Source of the DNA: Bin87 sp965208015 | Lineage (GTDB): Bacteria; Chloroflexota; Dehalococcoidia; Lucifugimonadales; UBA3495 | Assembly: GCA_965208015.1 (NCBI GenBank) | Contig: OZ242309.1 | Coordinates: forward strand, 434,001 to 498,000 | Reading direction: 5' to 3' | Length of the DNA stretch: 64,000 nt | In this document: positions 16,991 to 24,640 of the stretch, piece after piece | Layout: every line of letters begins with the position of its first letter | How positions within the stretch are numbered: position 1 is the stretch's first letter | Made by a program: the position numbers and the translations under genes | The notes under the pieces: model-generated | What the model was told of the DNA's origin: nothing | The model's database searches: none | What the model saw: the letters and a program-made list of their open reading frames with translations, nothing else

Positions 16991-17519
16991 GCAAGCGTTC
17001 CCTTTTGATCTCGCGCAGACTCAGTTGAGTGGAATATACACCAGCGAGTTCGTATGGGATGGGTTGTCCGTCCTCGGTGGATAGCCAACCCAGCTCCTGG
17101 TGCGAGTATTGTTCGATGCCCGACGCGTTGTAGCCTTTAAATCGACGCACTTGCCCTTCCAAAGATTCACGATCTGTTGGACTCAAGCGCTCCATGTCAG
17201 CTTGGCGCAACGGTAGCACACGATACCTCGGGCAGCCATTACGGACATCGTCGCCCAGTATTTCAGCATCGCCATTGTGCTCCATCTGTTGACGAACCTG
17301 ATACCAGTTTTCGGGGTACGGCCCGTGGGGGAAGTGCAGGTAGGTGGTACCTGTGACCGGCTCGCCATAGTGCAGGTATGACTCGCAATCAGCGTAGTAG
17401 AGCAATTTGGCCAATTTGGCCATGTCGAAGTCGGGATCGTCGATTGACAGATCGCCAAGGTACAGCACCGCTTCGATCAACTTCTCCCTGTTCTGGCGGA
17501 ATGTTTTGCCCGTTGCCAT
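16974..17519 (-). CDS. Panacea-domain (SocA-like, DUF4065) protein
   Basis: A 181-residue protein with the Panacea/DUF4065 signature: KLIEAVLYLGDLS, then MAKLAKLLYYADCESYLHYGEPVTGTTYLHFPHGPYPENW, where L-x-KLLYYAD and the P-x-TG-x-x-Y-x-x-x-x-x-GP elements are typical. Family members neutralise diverse toxins or act as proteolysis adapters (SocA). ATG 17519 with GGAGCAGG upstream was preferred to the TTG four codons earlier. The 3' end overlaps the small opposite-strand gene by 17 bases. Confidence 0.75.
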   Translation of the reverse strand: MATGKTFRQNREKLIEAVLYLGDLSIDDPDFDMAKLAKLLYYADCESYLHYGEPVTGTTYLHFPHGPYPENWYQVRQQMEHNGDAEILGDDVRNGCPRYRVLPLRQADMERLSPTDRESLEGQVRRFKGYNASGIEQYSHQELGWLSTEDGQPIPYELAGVYSTQLSLREIKRERLPNERN

Positions 17520-17632
17520 TGCCTGCTCCAAATCGTTTTTGCTGTAGCGTTATGCTGGCAGAGTTTAAATCGAATGCCTGATGGCGGCAAGACAGTCGTT
17601 GCCGCGCCGGATGCCCCCAAGTTTCCACGTGC

Positions 17633-17638
17633 TATAAT
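17633..17638 (+). promoter_or_regulatory. -10 element of the pdxA operon
   Basis: TATAAT at 17633-17638, preceded by no recognisable -35. It would give a leader of about 40 bases before pdxA. Confidence 0.45.
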
Positions 17639-17687
17639 TTGCCGCCAATCGGCCGGGCGTAAATTGCACTGACGGATGAGGCGTGAG

Positions 17688-18725
17688 ATGGTATCTGGGA
17701 CGGAAAACGAAACGATGCGACCGGCTATAGCGATCACCATGGGTGACCCCTGCGGCATCGGCCCGGAGGTGGTGGTCAAGGCGCTGGCCGACCCCCGGGT
17801 GTACGCGGCGTGCCGCCCCGTGGTGGTGGGCAACGTCCATGCCATGGAAGAAGCGGCCCGGCTGACCGGACTTCCGATGGGAATCAACCACACCGACGAC
17901 CCCACATCGGCTGGCGACAATCCTGCTGTGGTGGACGTGGTGGACATCGGGAACCTGAATCCTGAGGACATCACCGTGGGACAGTTGAGCGTGCCGTGTG
18001 GCAAGGCGGCCATGGAATGGGTCAGCAAGGCCGGGCAGCTGGCGATGGCCGGGGTGGTTGACGGCCTGGCGACCGCTCCGTTGAACAAGGAAGCCGCCGC
18101 GCTGGCCGGATACGAAGCCATCGGGCACATGGAGTTGCTCCAGGAGCTTTCCGGAGCGAAAACCGTCGCCACCATGCTGATGGCCAAGAACCTGCGGGTG
18201 GTGCACCTGACGACGCACCGGTCACTGCGGGTGGCCTGCGACTACGTGAAGAAGGACCGGATCGTCGACTACCTGCGGCTCACCGACGATAACTTCCGCA
18301 AGTGGGGATTTGCGAACCCCCGGATTGGCGTGGCGGCGTTGAACCCGCACGGCAGTGACGGGGGATTGCTGGGGAACGAGGAAGCGGAAGAGATCGCGCC
18401 GGCGGTGCAGCAGGCGCAGAGCGAAGGAATCAACGCCATCGGGCCGGTGCCAGCAGATATCATCTTCCACCAGGCGATCCAGGACCGGTACGACGTGACC
18501 CTGTGCATGTACCACGACCAGGGGCACATCCCGGTCAAGGTGTACGGCTTCGAAGAGAGCATCACCGCCAACCTGGGGCTGCCGTTCATTCGGACGTCAG
18601 TTGACCACGGAACGGCGTTCGACATCGCCGGCAAGAACCTGGCGGACCACACTTCCATGGTGGAATCGATCCGTATGGCGGTGGCCTTCGCCCGGGGCGA
18701 TGGAATCACTGATTCATGGGACTAG
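17688..18725 (+). CDS. pdxA: PdxA-family 4-hydroxythreonine-4-phosphate dehydrogenase
   Basis: A 345-residue NAD-dependent, metal-requiring dehydrogenase. It carries ITMGDPCGIGPEVVVKAL, ATAPLNKEAAALAGYEAIGHMELL, the histidine-bearing VVHLTTHRSLR, AALNPHGSDGG, YHDQGHIPVKV and FIRTSVDHGTAFDIAG, with the three metal-binding His regions intact. PdxA makes the aminoketone precursor of pyridoxal phosphate, but close relatives (PdxA2) act on D-threonate 4-phosphate; NPHGSDGG in place of the usual NPHAGE/NPHAGD leaves the substrate open. ATG 17688 has GAGG six bases upstream; ATG 17676 is an alternative. proC follows after four bases. Confidence 0.87.
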   Translation: MVSGTENETMRPAIAITMGDPCGIGPEVVVKALADPRVYAACRPVVVGNVHAMEEAARLTGLPMGINHTDDPTSAGDNPAVVDVVDIGNLNPEDITVGQLSVPCGKAAMEWVSKAGQLAMAGVVDGLATAPLNKEAAALAGYEAIGHMELLQELSGAKTVATMLMAKNLRVVHLTTHRSLRVACDYVKKDRIVDYLRLTDDNFRKWGFANPRIGVAALNPHGSDGGLLGNEEAEEIAPAVQQAQSEGINAIGPVPADIIFHQAIQDRYDVTLCMYHDQGHIPVKVYGFEESITANLGLPFIRTSVDHGTAFDIAGKNLADHTSMVESIRMAVAFARGDGITDSWD

Positions 18726-18729
18726 TGCA

Positions 18730-19533
18730 ATGAACATCGGCTTCATCGGCGGCGGAACGATGGCTGAGGCCATCTTGGGTGGGATGCTGAATGCCGGCGT
18801 TGCCGACGCCGGCGACGTGATGGTTGGGGAACCGGTGCCGGCGCGACGGGATTACCTGGCCGAGAGGTACGGGGTCGCGGTCTCGGGCGAAAACGGCGCC
18901 GTGGTCGATGCGTCCGAACTGATCGCGCTGGCGGTGAAACCGCAGGATCTCCTGAAGGTGTACGCCGACATCGGCGGTTCGTTCGGCGCGGGGAAGTCGC
19001 TCATGTCCATCGTGGCTGGCGCCACGATGACTTCGCTGGCCAATGGAATGAAACACGACGGCATCATCCGCGTCATGCCCAACACGCCGGCACAGATCGG
19101 CGAAGGCATGACGATGTGGACCTGCGCGTCCTCCGTGAGCGAGGCGCATCGGGAAGCCACCGACGCCATGCTCTCCACCATCGGCGATGCGATTTACGTT
19201 GATGACGAGAAATACCTGGACATGGCGACGGCGCTCAGCGCCAGCGGCCCGGCCTACGTGTTCCTCATTGTTGAGGCCCTGATCGACGCCGGCGTGTACG
19301 TTGGATTGCCGCGCGACGTGTCTCGACGGCTGGCGTTGCAGACCGTCAAGGGAAGCGTGCAGTTGGTTTCCGAAACCGGCCGGCACCCCGGCGAACTCAA
19401 GGACATGGTCACCTCGCCGGGTGGCACCACGGCGGAGGGCTTGCAGGCCCTCGAACGCGCCGGCGTGCCAGCGGCATTGGTCGACGCGGTCAACGCCGCG
19501 TACCTGAAATCCGTGCGCCTGGGCCAGAACTAG
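18730..19533 (+). CDS. proC: Pyrroline-5-carboxylate reductase
   Basis: A 267-residue NAD(P)H-dependent enzyme for the last step of proline synthesis. The Rossmann motif NIGFIGGGTMAEAILGGML opens the protein, followed by ALAVKPQDL, VAGATM, IRVMPNTPAQIGEGMT and the dimerisation/active-site region ALSASGPAYVFLIVEALIDAGV, PGELKDMVTSPGGTTAEGLQALE. ATG 18730 sits four bases after the pdxA stop; upstream in-frame sequence overlaps pdxA and is rejected. The reductase and yggT neighbour each other in many genomes, sometimes also with a YggS-type PLP protein, which is absent here. Confidence 0.94.
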   Translation: MNIGFIGGGTMAEAILGGMLNAGVADAGDVMVGEPVPARRDYLAERYGVAVSGENGAVVDASELIALAVKPQDLLKVYADIGGSFGAGKSLMSIVAGATMTSLANGMKHDGIIRVMPNTPAQIGEGMTMWTCASSVSEAHREATDAMLSTIGDAIYVDDEKYLDMATALSASGPAYVFLIVEALIDAGVYVGLPRDVSRRLALQTVKGSVQLVSETGRHPGELKDMVTSPGGTTAEGLQALERAGVPAALVDAVNAAYLKSVRLGQN

Positions 19534-19560
19534 GCTCCCGCGTTTACCCGGCAATCCGCC

Positions 19561-19836
19561 ATGCTTGAGCTAATCACCCTATTCATCACGCTGTGCTACC
19601 TGCTGCTGCTGGCCCGCATCATCCTGGGCTTTGTGGTGCAGTTCATGTCTACGCAAGGCAACGCGGTGCCGGACATCTTGGTTCGCCTGTATGACGTGGT
19701 GTTTTCGTTGACCGAGCCGGTGCTGGGGCCGATCCGACGCATGCTGCCGCAGACCGGAATGATCGATTTCAGCCCGTTGGTGGTGATGATCGTGCTGGTG
19801 GTGGTCCAATATGCCCTGCGGGCGTTATTAGCATAG
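19561..19836 (+). CDS. yggT: YggT family membrane protein
   Basis: A 91-residue integral membrane protein with two hydrophobic segments: LITLFITLCYLLLLARIILGFV at the start and LVVMIVLVVVQYALRALLA at the end, joined by the characteristic TEPVLGPIRRMLPQTGMIDFSPLV loop (the P-hLxPiRR...DFSPlv pattern). The family is linked to cell division and osmotic tolerance, the mechanism unclear. It lies 27 bases behind proC and probably shares its transcript. ATG 19561. Confidence 0.9.
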   Translation: MLELITLFITLCYLLLLARIILGFVVQFMSTQGNAVPDILVRLYDVVFSLTEPVLGPIRRMLPQTGMIDFSPLVVMIVLVVVQYALRALLA

Positions 19837-19869
19837 GCTTCCCGCGATAAGACACTAAGGAGAGCGCTG

Positions 19870-20535
19870 GTGTCCGGATCAACGTCTCGGTCGCAGCGCA
19901 ATTTCTGGACGGCGGGAGGGCTCCGACCGGCGGACTTGGAGCGGCTGCGATCAGCGTACGCCGAAGAGTTGCCCAAAACCACCGGCGCGTCGCCAAGCCT
20001 GGTGATCCTCTGCGGGTTGCCCGGAACCGGAAAGTCCCATTTCGCCCGGGAACTGTCCCGCCGCGCGCCGTTCGTCTGGCTCAACAGCGACCGTACCCGC
20101 AAGCTGCTGGTCGACACGCCGAGTTACAGCCGCAGGGAGCACCGCCGGGTGTTTTCCGCGATGCACGTGCTGACCCGGGGCTACCTGCGGGACGGTTTTT
20201 CGGTCGTGTTCGACGCCACCAATCTCAACGAGAACGTGCGCCGTCCGCTGTATGCCTCGGCAAGTGAGGTTGGTGTTGAACCGCTGATAATCCGGTTCAC
20301 CGCGCCCTCGGAACTGGTGCGCCGTCGGCTGACGGACCGGACTGAGGGCGTCGGAGAGGCTTCTCAGAGCGACGCCACCTGGGACGTGTACTCACGCATG
20401 GCCGTCGCCGACCAACCCGTGCCGCGTCCGCATTTGCTGGTCACGGGTCCGGAAGACGTAGAGCAGGTTCTGGAGAAGACCCTGCGTCTGACTACTGGCC
20501 CCGGCCAGCGCGGGCTTCCTGACGCTGTGCCATGA
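19870..20535 (+). CDS. P-loop kinase-like ATPase (zeta-toxin/PNKP-like AAA_33 family)
   Basis: A 221-residue soluble protein with a Walker A GLPGTGKSHFAREL at ~49-62 and a second conserved block DGFSVVFDATNLNENVRRPLYASA, typical of the AAA_33 kinases (polynucleotide kinase and gluconate kinase relatives). NSDRTRKLL in between is the usual substrate-contact strand, and RRRLTDR the lid arginines. The substrate is unknown. GTG 19870 has AAGGAGAG eight bases before it. It ends the pdxA-proC-yggT direction group and converges on the leftward genes. Confidence 0.8.
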   Translation: MSGSTSRSQRNFWTAGGLRPADLERLRSAYAEELPKTTGASPSLVILCGLPGTGKSHFARELSRRAPFVWLNSDRTRKLLVDTPSYSRREHRRVFSAMHVLTRGYLRDGFSVVFDATNLNENVRRPLYASASEVGVEPLIIRFTAPSELVRRRLTDRTEGVGEASQSDATWDVYSRMAVADQPVPRPHLLVTGPEDVEQVLEKTLRLTTGPGQRGLPDAVP

Positions 20536-20580
20536 ACTTCTCAGACTGGTGCTTGAGGCGGAAGACGATATTTATGTCCG

Positions 20581-21141
20581 TCAGCCGGGATTGAAACTGC
20601 GCACTACCTTTGTCACCTCTCGGAGCCTGATCTGATGTCCGGCGCCGCATACTTGCCCATGTATGACCACGCCGTAGCTCTTGCCGTCGTAGGAGGCAAT
20701 CAACACCCGGCGAATCCTGTCTATGGAGCAGTACGCCGGCGACTCGTCCCCGTAGTAGCGGATCCACCAGGCATCCGCCGACTCTCGTCGAAACGATATC
20801 ACCTGCGACGCGTCCCAACCTTGCGTCCAGCGCTCCCATTCGTTGCGGTCCTGCTCGGCAAGCCGTTGGAGCTCCGCGTCGTGGTCGGCGTCGTCCGACA
20901 GGCGGGTGTACCTGACGGAAACCTGCATACCCGGCCCGGACAGCAGCGTCTCGGTGCCCTCCCGTTCGACTTTCCATTCCGCAGGCAGCGCAATCCTGTA
21001 GCCGAAACTACCGTGCTCGTATACGCCGTCCAGAGCTTTACGGGGCAGCCGCAGACGAATAGTACCAGCGGTCGATGACGGTATCGACCTCCTTTGCAAC
21101 GCTGATGGTAGCGTTTTTCTGGAAGGCGGCTCTGATGCCAT
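20581..21141 (-). CDS. Detached C-terminal domain frame of the metallopeptidase lipoprotein (probable frameshift)
   Basis: The frame is open from 21141, but its first ~35 codons overlap the 3' end of the metallopeptidase gene and do not look like protein. The credible domain starts near 21030: SFGYRIALPAEWKVEREGTE, then beta-rich sequence and ITRLREVTKV-like end (VTKVVRSFNPG), a PsbP/Mog1-like arrangement often found as the last domain of Chloroflexota lipoproteins. No ATG, GTG or TTG lies at a sensible place between the peptidase stop (TAA, 21038) and the domain. It is therefore best read as an extension of the peptidase, displaced by +1. AAAGGAGG at ~21084-21093 could allow reinitiation. 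I cannot exclude an assembly error. Confidence 0.5.
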   Translation of the reverse strand: MASEPPSRKTLPSALQRRSIPSSTAGTIRLRLPRKALDGVYEHGSFGYRIALPAEWKVEREGTETLLSGPGMQVSVRYTRLSDDADHDAELQRLAEQDRNEWERWTQGWDASQVISFRRESADAWWIRYYGDESPAYCSIDRIRRVLIASYDGKSYGVVIHGQVCGAGHQIRLREVTKVVRSFNPG

Positions 21142-23611
21142 TTATTCCTTCCACTTCGCCCTGATACCAGTTGCGAACCCCATGCCAGAACGCATCTTCT
21201 CCCAGTGTGTCGTACATATCGAGAAAGAAACGCTGGCCCAGTCGATAGTTGCAGGTATGCGTATCCTCCGGCTGTTCCCTTTCCTCGTAGCGCACCAGTT
21301 CCTGGATGTTCGCAAATTCTTCACAGGAATCCCGGTTCGGCTCTATAGAGCTGCCAACGCGGATGTTCTCCGAGAGAATCGCCATGAAATCCGCTCCGCC
21401 TTCATCAATCCAATCGTCACCCTGTATCCAATAATAGTGCGCTACTTCGTGGGCTATGTGCTGGGCCGACCTATGATGTCCGGGTTTATCGACATAAGGA
21501 CGGGAAATGATGCTGGTACCGCCGCAATGTCGCCCGCGGGTGCCGCCGGTCGCCTCCTCAAACAGATATGCGACGTAGTTGGTGGGTAAGGGAATCCCCA
21601 TGAAATCCTCAACCGTCCTCACCGCATGTTCCAGCAGGTCCATAGTCTCTTCCAGCCCGGGGCTGGTCCTGATGATGGTGAGCAAAATCGCGCCGGACAG
21701 CGGCGTCGAAATCAGGCGGTCCTCAACCAGTACCTGCTCCGGATCCAGCAGCGTGTCAATGAGCTCAGGGTTGTATTTGCTCACGCACGCCAAAGTGGTC
21801 AGGATTTTAGCCTCGGCGTCGGTGATCCCGTCCTGCAAAACCTCACGTTCGAGGATGGCCGCTAGCTCGCCCCCCCGGGCCAGACGGCGCATGGCAGCTA
21901 TGGCGCGAACGTCAACGGCGTCGTCGGTTTCCCGGAAGGCCAGATCCTGAATCTGCTCCGGGGTAGTGCTGGACCTTCCCCTTTGCTGGTCGTGTCGAAG
22001 CCAGCGGAGCCGTTCTTCAATCTTAGCCACGTCCCTTTCGGTGGTTCGCTCTACTTCCGGGTCGTTCATCTGGGTTCGGAACTCTGCCGAATTGGTTCGG
22101 GCCATTTGTTCCAACTCCGCCAGATAGGAAACGTCATCGGGTTCCACAGTGTCAAGGAAAGGCAGGGACGCTACCTTTGCTCCAAAGTCCGGAGCCAGTT
22201 CGGCGAAAGACACCAACTCCGTAAGTACGGACAGTTCATCGGGTTCTATGCCGTCAGCTGTCCAGCGCCTGGCCAGAACCGTATCAACTAGGGCCGGGTC
22301 GGCTTGGGCGGCCCGTTCCAGTGCGGTTGCCAGGGCCATGTCGTCGGCGTCCGGGGCATCCATGTTAAACATCCGCGCGATTTCAGCGGCCCTTCCGGGA
22401 ACCAGTTCGGCGAGAGTCATGCGCCGGAACAGGAATGATAGTTCGTCTGGTTCCAGACCATCCGCTACCCAGGGGAGGTTCCAGACGTGCTCAAACGTTT
22501 CCCGCTGCGCGTCGGCGAAAGTGGCGATGGCGTTGATGTTGTCAGCAACGGCGACAGCATTAAGGGACAGGGCCGACCTGAAGGTATCGTTCTGCATCAC
22601 CCGGGAGAAAAGCTCGCCATCGTTGGCGGCGAGCCGGCGCAGGGCGCTGATGATCCGCACTGTCTCGGAACCTCCCGCTGTCACGAGGGGGAGGTTAATG
22701 ATGCTGGCCAGGGAAGCGGGCTGTCCGCTCGCAGTGACTGACAGCTCACTGATAATACGCAGATCCCGGTTCTGAACTCCATCTTGCAGCCACGGTATTT
22801 CCATGATGGAATCGAACTGCTCAACGTCGGCTTGCGCTATGGCACGCAAGTTTCTGAGATTGTTTATTCGACTGGTATTTTCGTGATCCAGCAGCCCGGA
22901 CCGCATCACTGCTACAGCGCCCGTGGGCGAGAGGATGGCAATATCCGCAAGTGTGGAAATTGCATCGGAATCGGGGTAGTGGATGCCGTCGTCAACCCAA
23001 GGCTTGCCGACCAGGACGCTGAACAGGTCCGAATGGGCCAGGGCAAAGTCGATAAGCAGCTCAACATGTTCCATCTCAGGCGATGTCAACCCGTCGGTTA
23101 CCCAGGCCAATCCCTTGATTGTGTCGGCCGCAGCCGGGTCGGATTCCTCCAGTGTCAGGCCGTTCGACAACCCGGCCAGCGGGCTTGGGTTAGGCGTAGG
23201 GGTAGGAATGGGTGTAGCCGTCTGCGGCGGCGGTGGGGTGGAAGCTGGTGTCCTAGTTGGCGTCTGCGCCGGAGTAGGCGTGGGTACCAGCGTTGCGGCG
23301 GGAGCCGGCGTGGGCGTGAAGGTGGATAACGGCGTGGCAGTAGCGGGCGGGGGGACAGTCGCCGGCGCCGGAGGCTGTGGCTCAGGTTGGCAGGCCAGCC
23401 ACGTCAAAGTCAGTCCCACGGCCAGCAAGAACAGGATGACCGAGCGTGCTAGCATCATCCCAATCTTCAGATCGCGCCTTCCCCAATCCGGCACCGGGGC
23501 GTTCCTTCGTGTTTCAGGATTGAACCATCTCCTATGAGAACCGCCGCTGCGTGTCGGAACTTCGTGGCACCCCAGCCGCGACAGCTTGCGGGCGGCTTCC
23601 CGGTATCTCAT
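21038..23611 (-). CDS. Surface metallopeptidase lipoprotein with ~35-residue WxxDG repeats, HicA stub at N-terminus
   Basis: The open frame is 857 codons. Codons 1-51 are a HicA fragment (separate entry); an ATG-ATG at 23458 begins a signal-peptide-like stretch (MLARSVILFLLAVGLTLTW) ending in LAC, so the mature protein is probably an 806-residue lipoprotein. A Thr/Pro-rich spacer follows (to ~145), then about a dozen repeats of ~35 residues keyed by W-x-x-DG-[ILV] (W170, W205, W274, W381, W450 and weaker copies at ~240, 309, 344, 416, 486, 559, 592). HEVAH at 721-725 with DEGGADF eleven residues on is a gluzincin zinc site, implying a surface protease. Substrate unknown. The frame stops at 21038 just before a C-terminal domain encoded one frame away. 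Confidence 0.75.
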   Translation of the reverse strand: MRYREAARKLSRLGCHEVPTRSGGSHRRWFNPETRRNAPVPDWGRRDLKIGMMLARSVILFLLAVGLTLTWLACQPEPQPPAPATVPPPATATPLSTFTPTPAPAATLVPTPTPAQTPTRTPASTPPPPQTATPIPTPTPNPSPLAGLSNGLTLEESDPAAADTIKGLAWVTDGLTSPEMEHVELLIDFALAHSDLFSVLVGKPWVDDGIHYPDSDAISTLADIAILSPTGAVAVMRSGLLDHENTSRINNLRNLRAIAQADVEQFDSIMEIPWLQDGVQNRDLRIISELSVTASGQPASLASIINLPLVTAGGSETVRIISALRRLAANDGELFSRVMQNDTFRSALSLNAVAVADNINAIATFADAQRETFEHVWNLPWVADGLEPDELSFLFRRMTLAELVPGRAAEIARMFNMDAPDADDMALATALERAAQADPALVDTVLARRWTADGIEPDELSVLTELVSFAELAPDFGAKVASLPFLDTVEPDDVSYLAELEQMARTNSAEFRTQMNDPEVERTTERDVAKIEERLRWLRHDQQRGRSSTTPEQIQDLAFRETDDAVDVRAIAAMRRLARGGELAAILEREVLQDGITDAEAKILTTLACVSKYNPELIDTLLDPEQVLVEDRLISTPLSGAILLTIIRTSPGLEETMDLLEHAVRTVEDFMGIPLPTNYVAYLFEEATGGTRGRHCGGTSIISRPYVDKPGHHRSAQHIAHEVAHYYWIQGDDWIDEGGADFMAILSENIRVGSSIEPNRDSCEEFANIQELVRYEEREQPEDTHTCNYRLGQRFFLDMYDTLGEDAFWHGVRNWYQGEVEGINGIRAAFQKNATISVAKEVDTVIDRWYYSSAAAP
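23459..23611 (-). pseudogene. 3'-truncated hicA fused in frame to the lipoprotein gene (locus 2)
   Basis: The first 51 codons read as the N-terminal three quarters of HicA: YREAARKLSRLGCHEV, the RSGGSHRRWF segment with the toxin histidine, APVPDWGRRDLKIG. In intact HicA the next residues form the final helix (TLRAILRQ-type); here the sequence runs straight into the lipoprotein signal peptide without a stop. The ATG overlaps the hicB stop (ATGA), so the coupling of a hicBA operon is kept. No frame change restores a HicA C-terminus. The toxin is presumably dead; whether ribosomes read through to make a fusion is unknown. Confidence 0.7.
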
Positions 23612-23859
23612 GGAGCCGGAACCGCGACGACAGCCTCGACGGACAGCGTGCCTTCGGGATCGTCCACGCGAATGCCGTCGGGTAGCGGACGCTCCTCGTC
23701 CTCATAGATCTCCAATACCACCGCAAAGGCGTCCTCCGCGTTGGCCAGGCACTCCGCGATGGTGTCGCCCTCGGTAATCAGCTCCGGGAGCAGCGGGGAG
23801 GTGACGGTGTACCCGCCTTCGGGCTGCGGCTCCAGGATGAGAGGTATCCTTGCAATCAT
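23608..23859 (-). CDS. hicB: HicB-family antitoxin (locus 2)
   Basis: An 83-residue HicB-type partial RNase H protein: IPLILEPQPEGGYTVTSPLLPELITEGDTIAECLANAEDAFAVVL, with the GGY-x-V-x-x-P-x-LPE-x-x-x-x-GD-T pattern. ATG 23859 follows GGAGAC. There is no DNA-binding extension. The stop overlaps the start of the truncated hicA, antitoxin first, the reverse order of locus 1. Because the toxin partner is truncated, this antitoxin may be a remnant, or may still counter HicA from elsewhere. Confidence 0.78.
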   Translation of the reverse strand: MIARIPLILEPQPEGGYTVTSPLLPELITEGDTIAECLANAEDAFAVVLEIYEDEERPLPDGIRVDDPEGTLSVEAVVAVPAP

Positions 23860-23907
23860 TGTCGTCTCCCAGTGCTTTCGTTCGATCTGGCCTACCCTGA
23901 AAGCCGT

Positions 23908-24414
23908 TTAGCTCGCCGGGGGCCTGAAGGGTGGTATGGGCGGGGGCAAGTCTATGCTTTCGTCGGCAAGAGCTTCTTCTTCCGGGATGAGGAGGCGGTC
24001 GATGGTCCTCTGCTGCAAGGGAGTGGGGATAAAATCCTGGTTTGCTCCCCGTTCCCGCGCTTCCCACAGGAGGGGTATCAGCGAATTAACCTCGGCAACC
24101 AGATTCGTTACCAGTGCCTCGCCTAACCAGTCCTCATAGTAGTTGTCGTGCAACTGGTCGGCGATGGCTTGCAAATACAGCATTTGCGGTTGCTGGAACT
24201 CATCGGCCAGCAAACCAACAATATCCCGGCGCAAGTTGTGCGAGCGGTGCCGCCAATTCCGGTCCTCGGCGATTGCTTTTACGGCCTGGGCCACGGCGCC
24301 GGAAGCCTTGTCCGAAGCCTGCACCCGGTCGCCCATGGTATGCAGTTCGTAATTGGCCTGCTCCAACAGGCGACGGCTGAGGTCGGTGTGGCGATTGGCT
24401 TGCGCAAGGGACAT
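23908..24414 (-). CDS. PaREP1-family HEPN-like protein
   Basis: A 168-residue helical protein. Residues ~12-110 match the PaREP1/PaREP8 pattern, a HEPN-superfamily relative: RRLLEQANYEL..GDRVQASDKASGAVAQAVKAIAEDRNWRHRSH, then DIVGLLADE and the ADQLHDNYYEDWL end (GD-x-x-QAS-x-K...G-x-x-A-x-A-x-K-A-x-A...H-x-N-[FY]-Y). The tail is Pro-rich (PPPIPPFRPP). HEPN proteins often take part in toxin-antitoxin or RNA-targeting systems, but no catalytic R-x4-6-H is clearly placed (RNWRHRSH is a candidate), and no nucleotidyltransferase partner is adjacent. hicB starts 48 bases downstream on the same strand. Confidence 0.65.
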   Translation of the reverse strand: MSLAQANRHTDLSRRLLEQANYELHTMGDRVQASDKASGAVAQAVKAIAEDRNWRHRSHNLRRDIVGLLADEFQQPQMLYLQAIADQLHDNYYEDWLGEALVTNLVAEVNSLIPLLWEARERGANQDFIPTPLQQRTIDRLLIPEEEALADESIDLPPPIPPFRPPAS

Positions 24415-24565
24415 GATGGACGGGTCTCCTGGAGACTTGGCAATGCTGATGCTGCATTGCCGCCTGGTTCGAGGGATTAGCCAGTATATCGTTGCGCATT
24501 TTGACTGTAAGCGACGGCCAACCTCTCGTCAACGCGAGCGTCTTCGCGCCGAAGGCGAGCGTCGG

Positions 24566-24594
24566 TTGTGTGTCACCCGGCGAAGCGGCATAAT
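24566..24594 (+). promoter_or_regulatory. Candidate pepA promoter
   Basis: TTGTGT at 24566-24571 and CATAAT at 24589-24594 with a 17-base spacer, about 45 bases before the pepA start. Confidence 0.4.
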
Positions 24595-24640
24595 CCGGCC
24601 AGCGAATGACACGACCAAGCAGCCTCACGGGAGGTGAACA

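Noticed and set aside
21038..21093. Programmed prfB-type +1 frameshift at the peptidase stop
   Set aside because: No CTTTGA-like slippery codon or ribosome site three bases upstream; mutation or assembly error is simpler.
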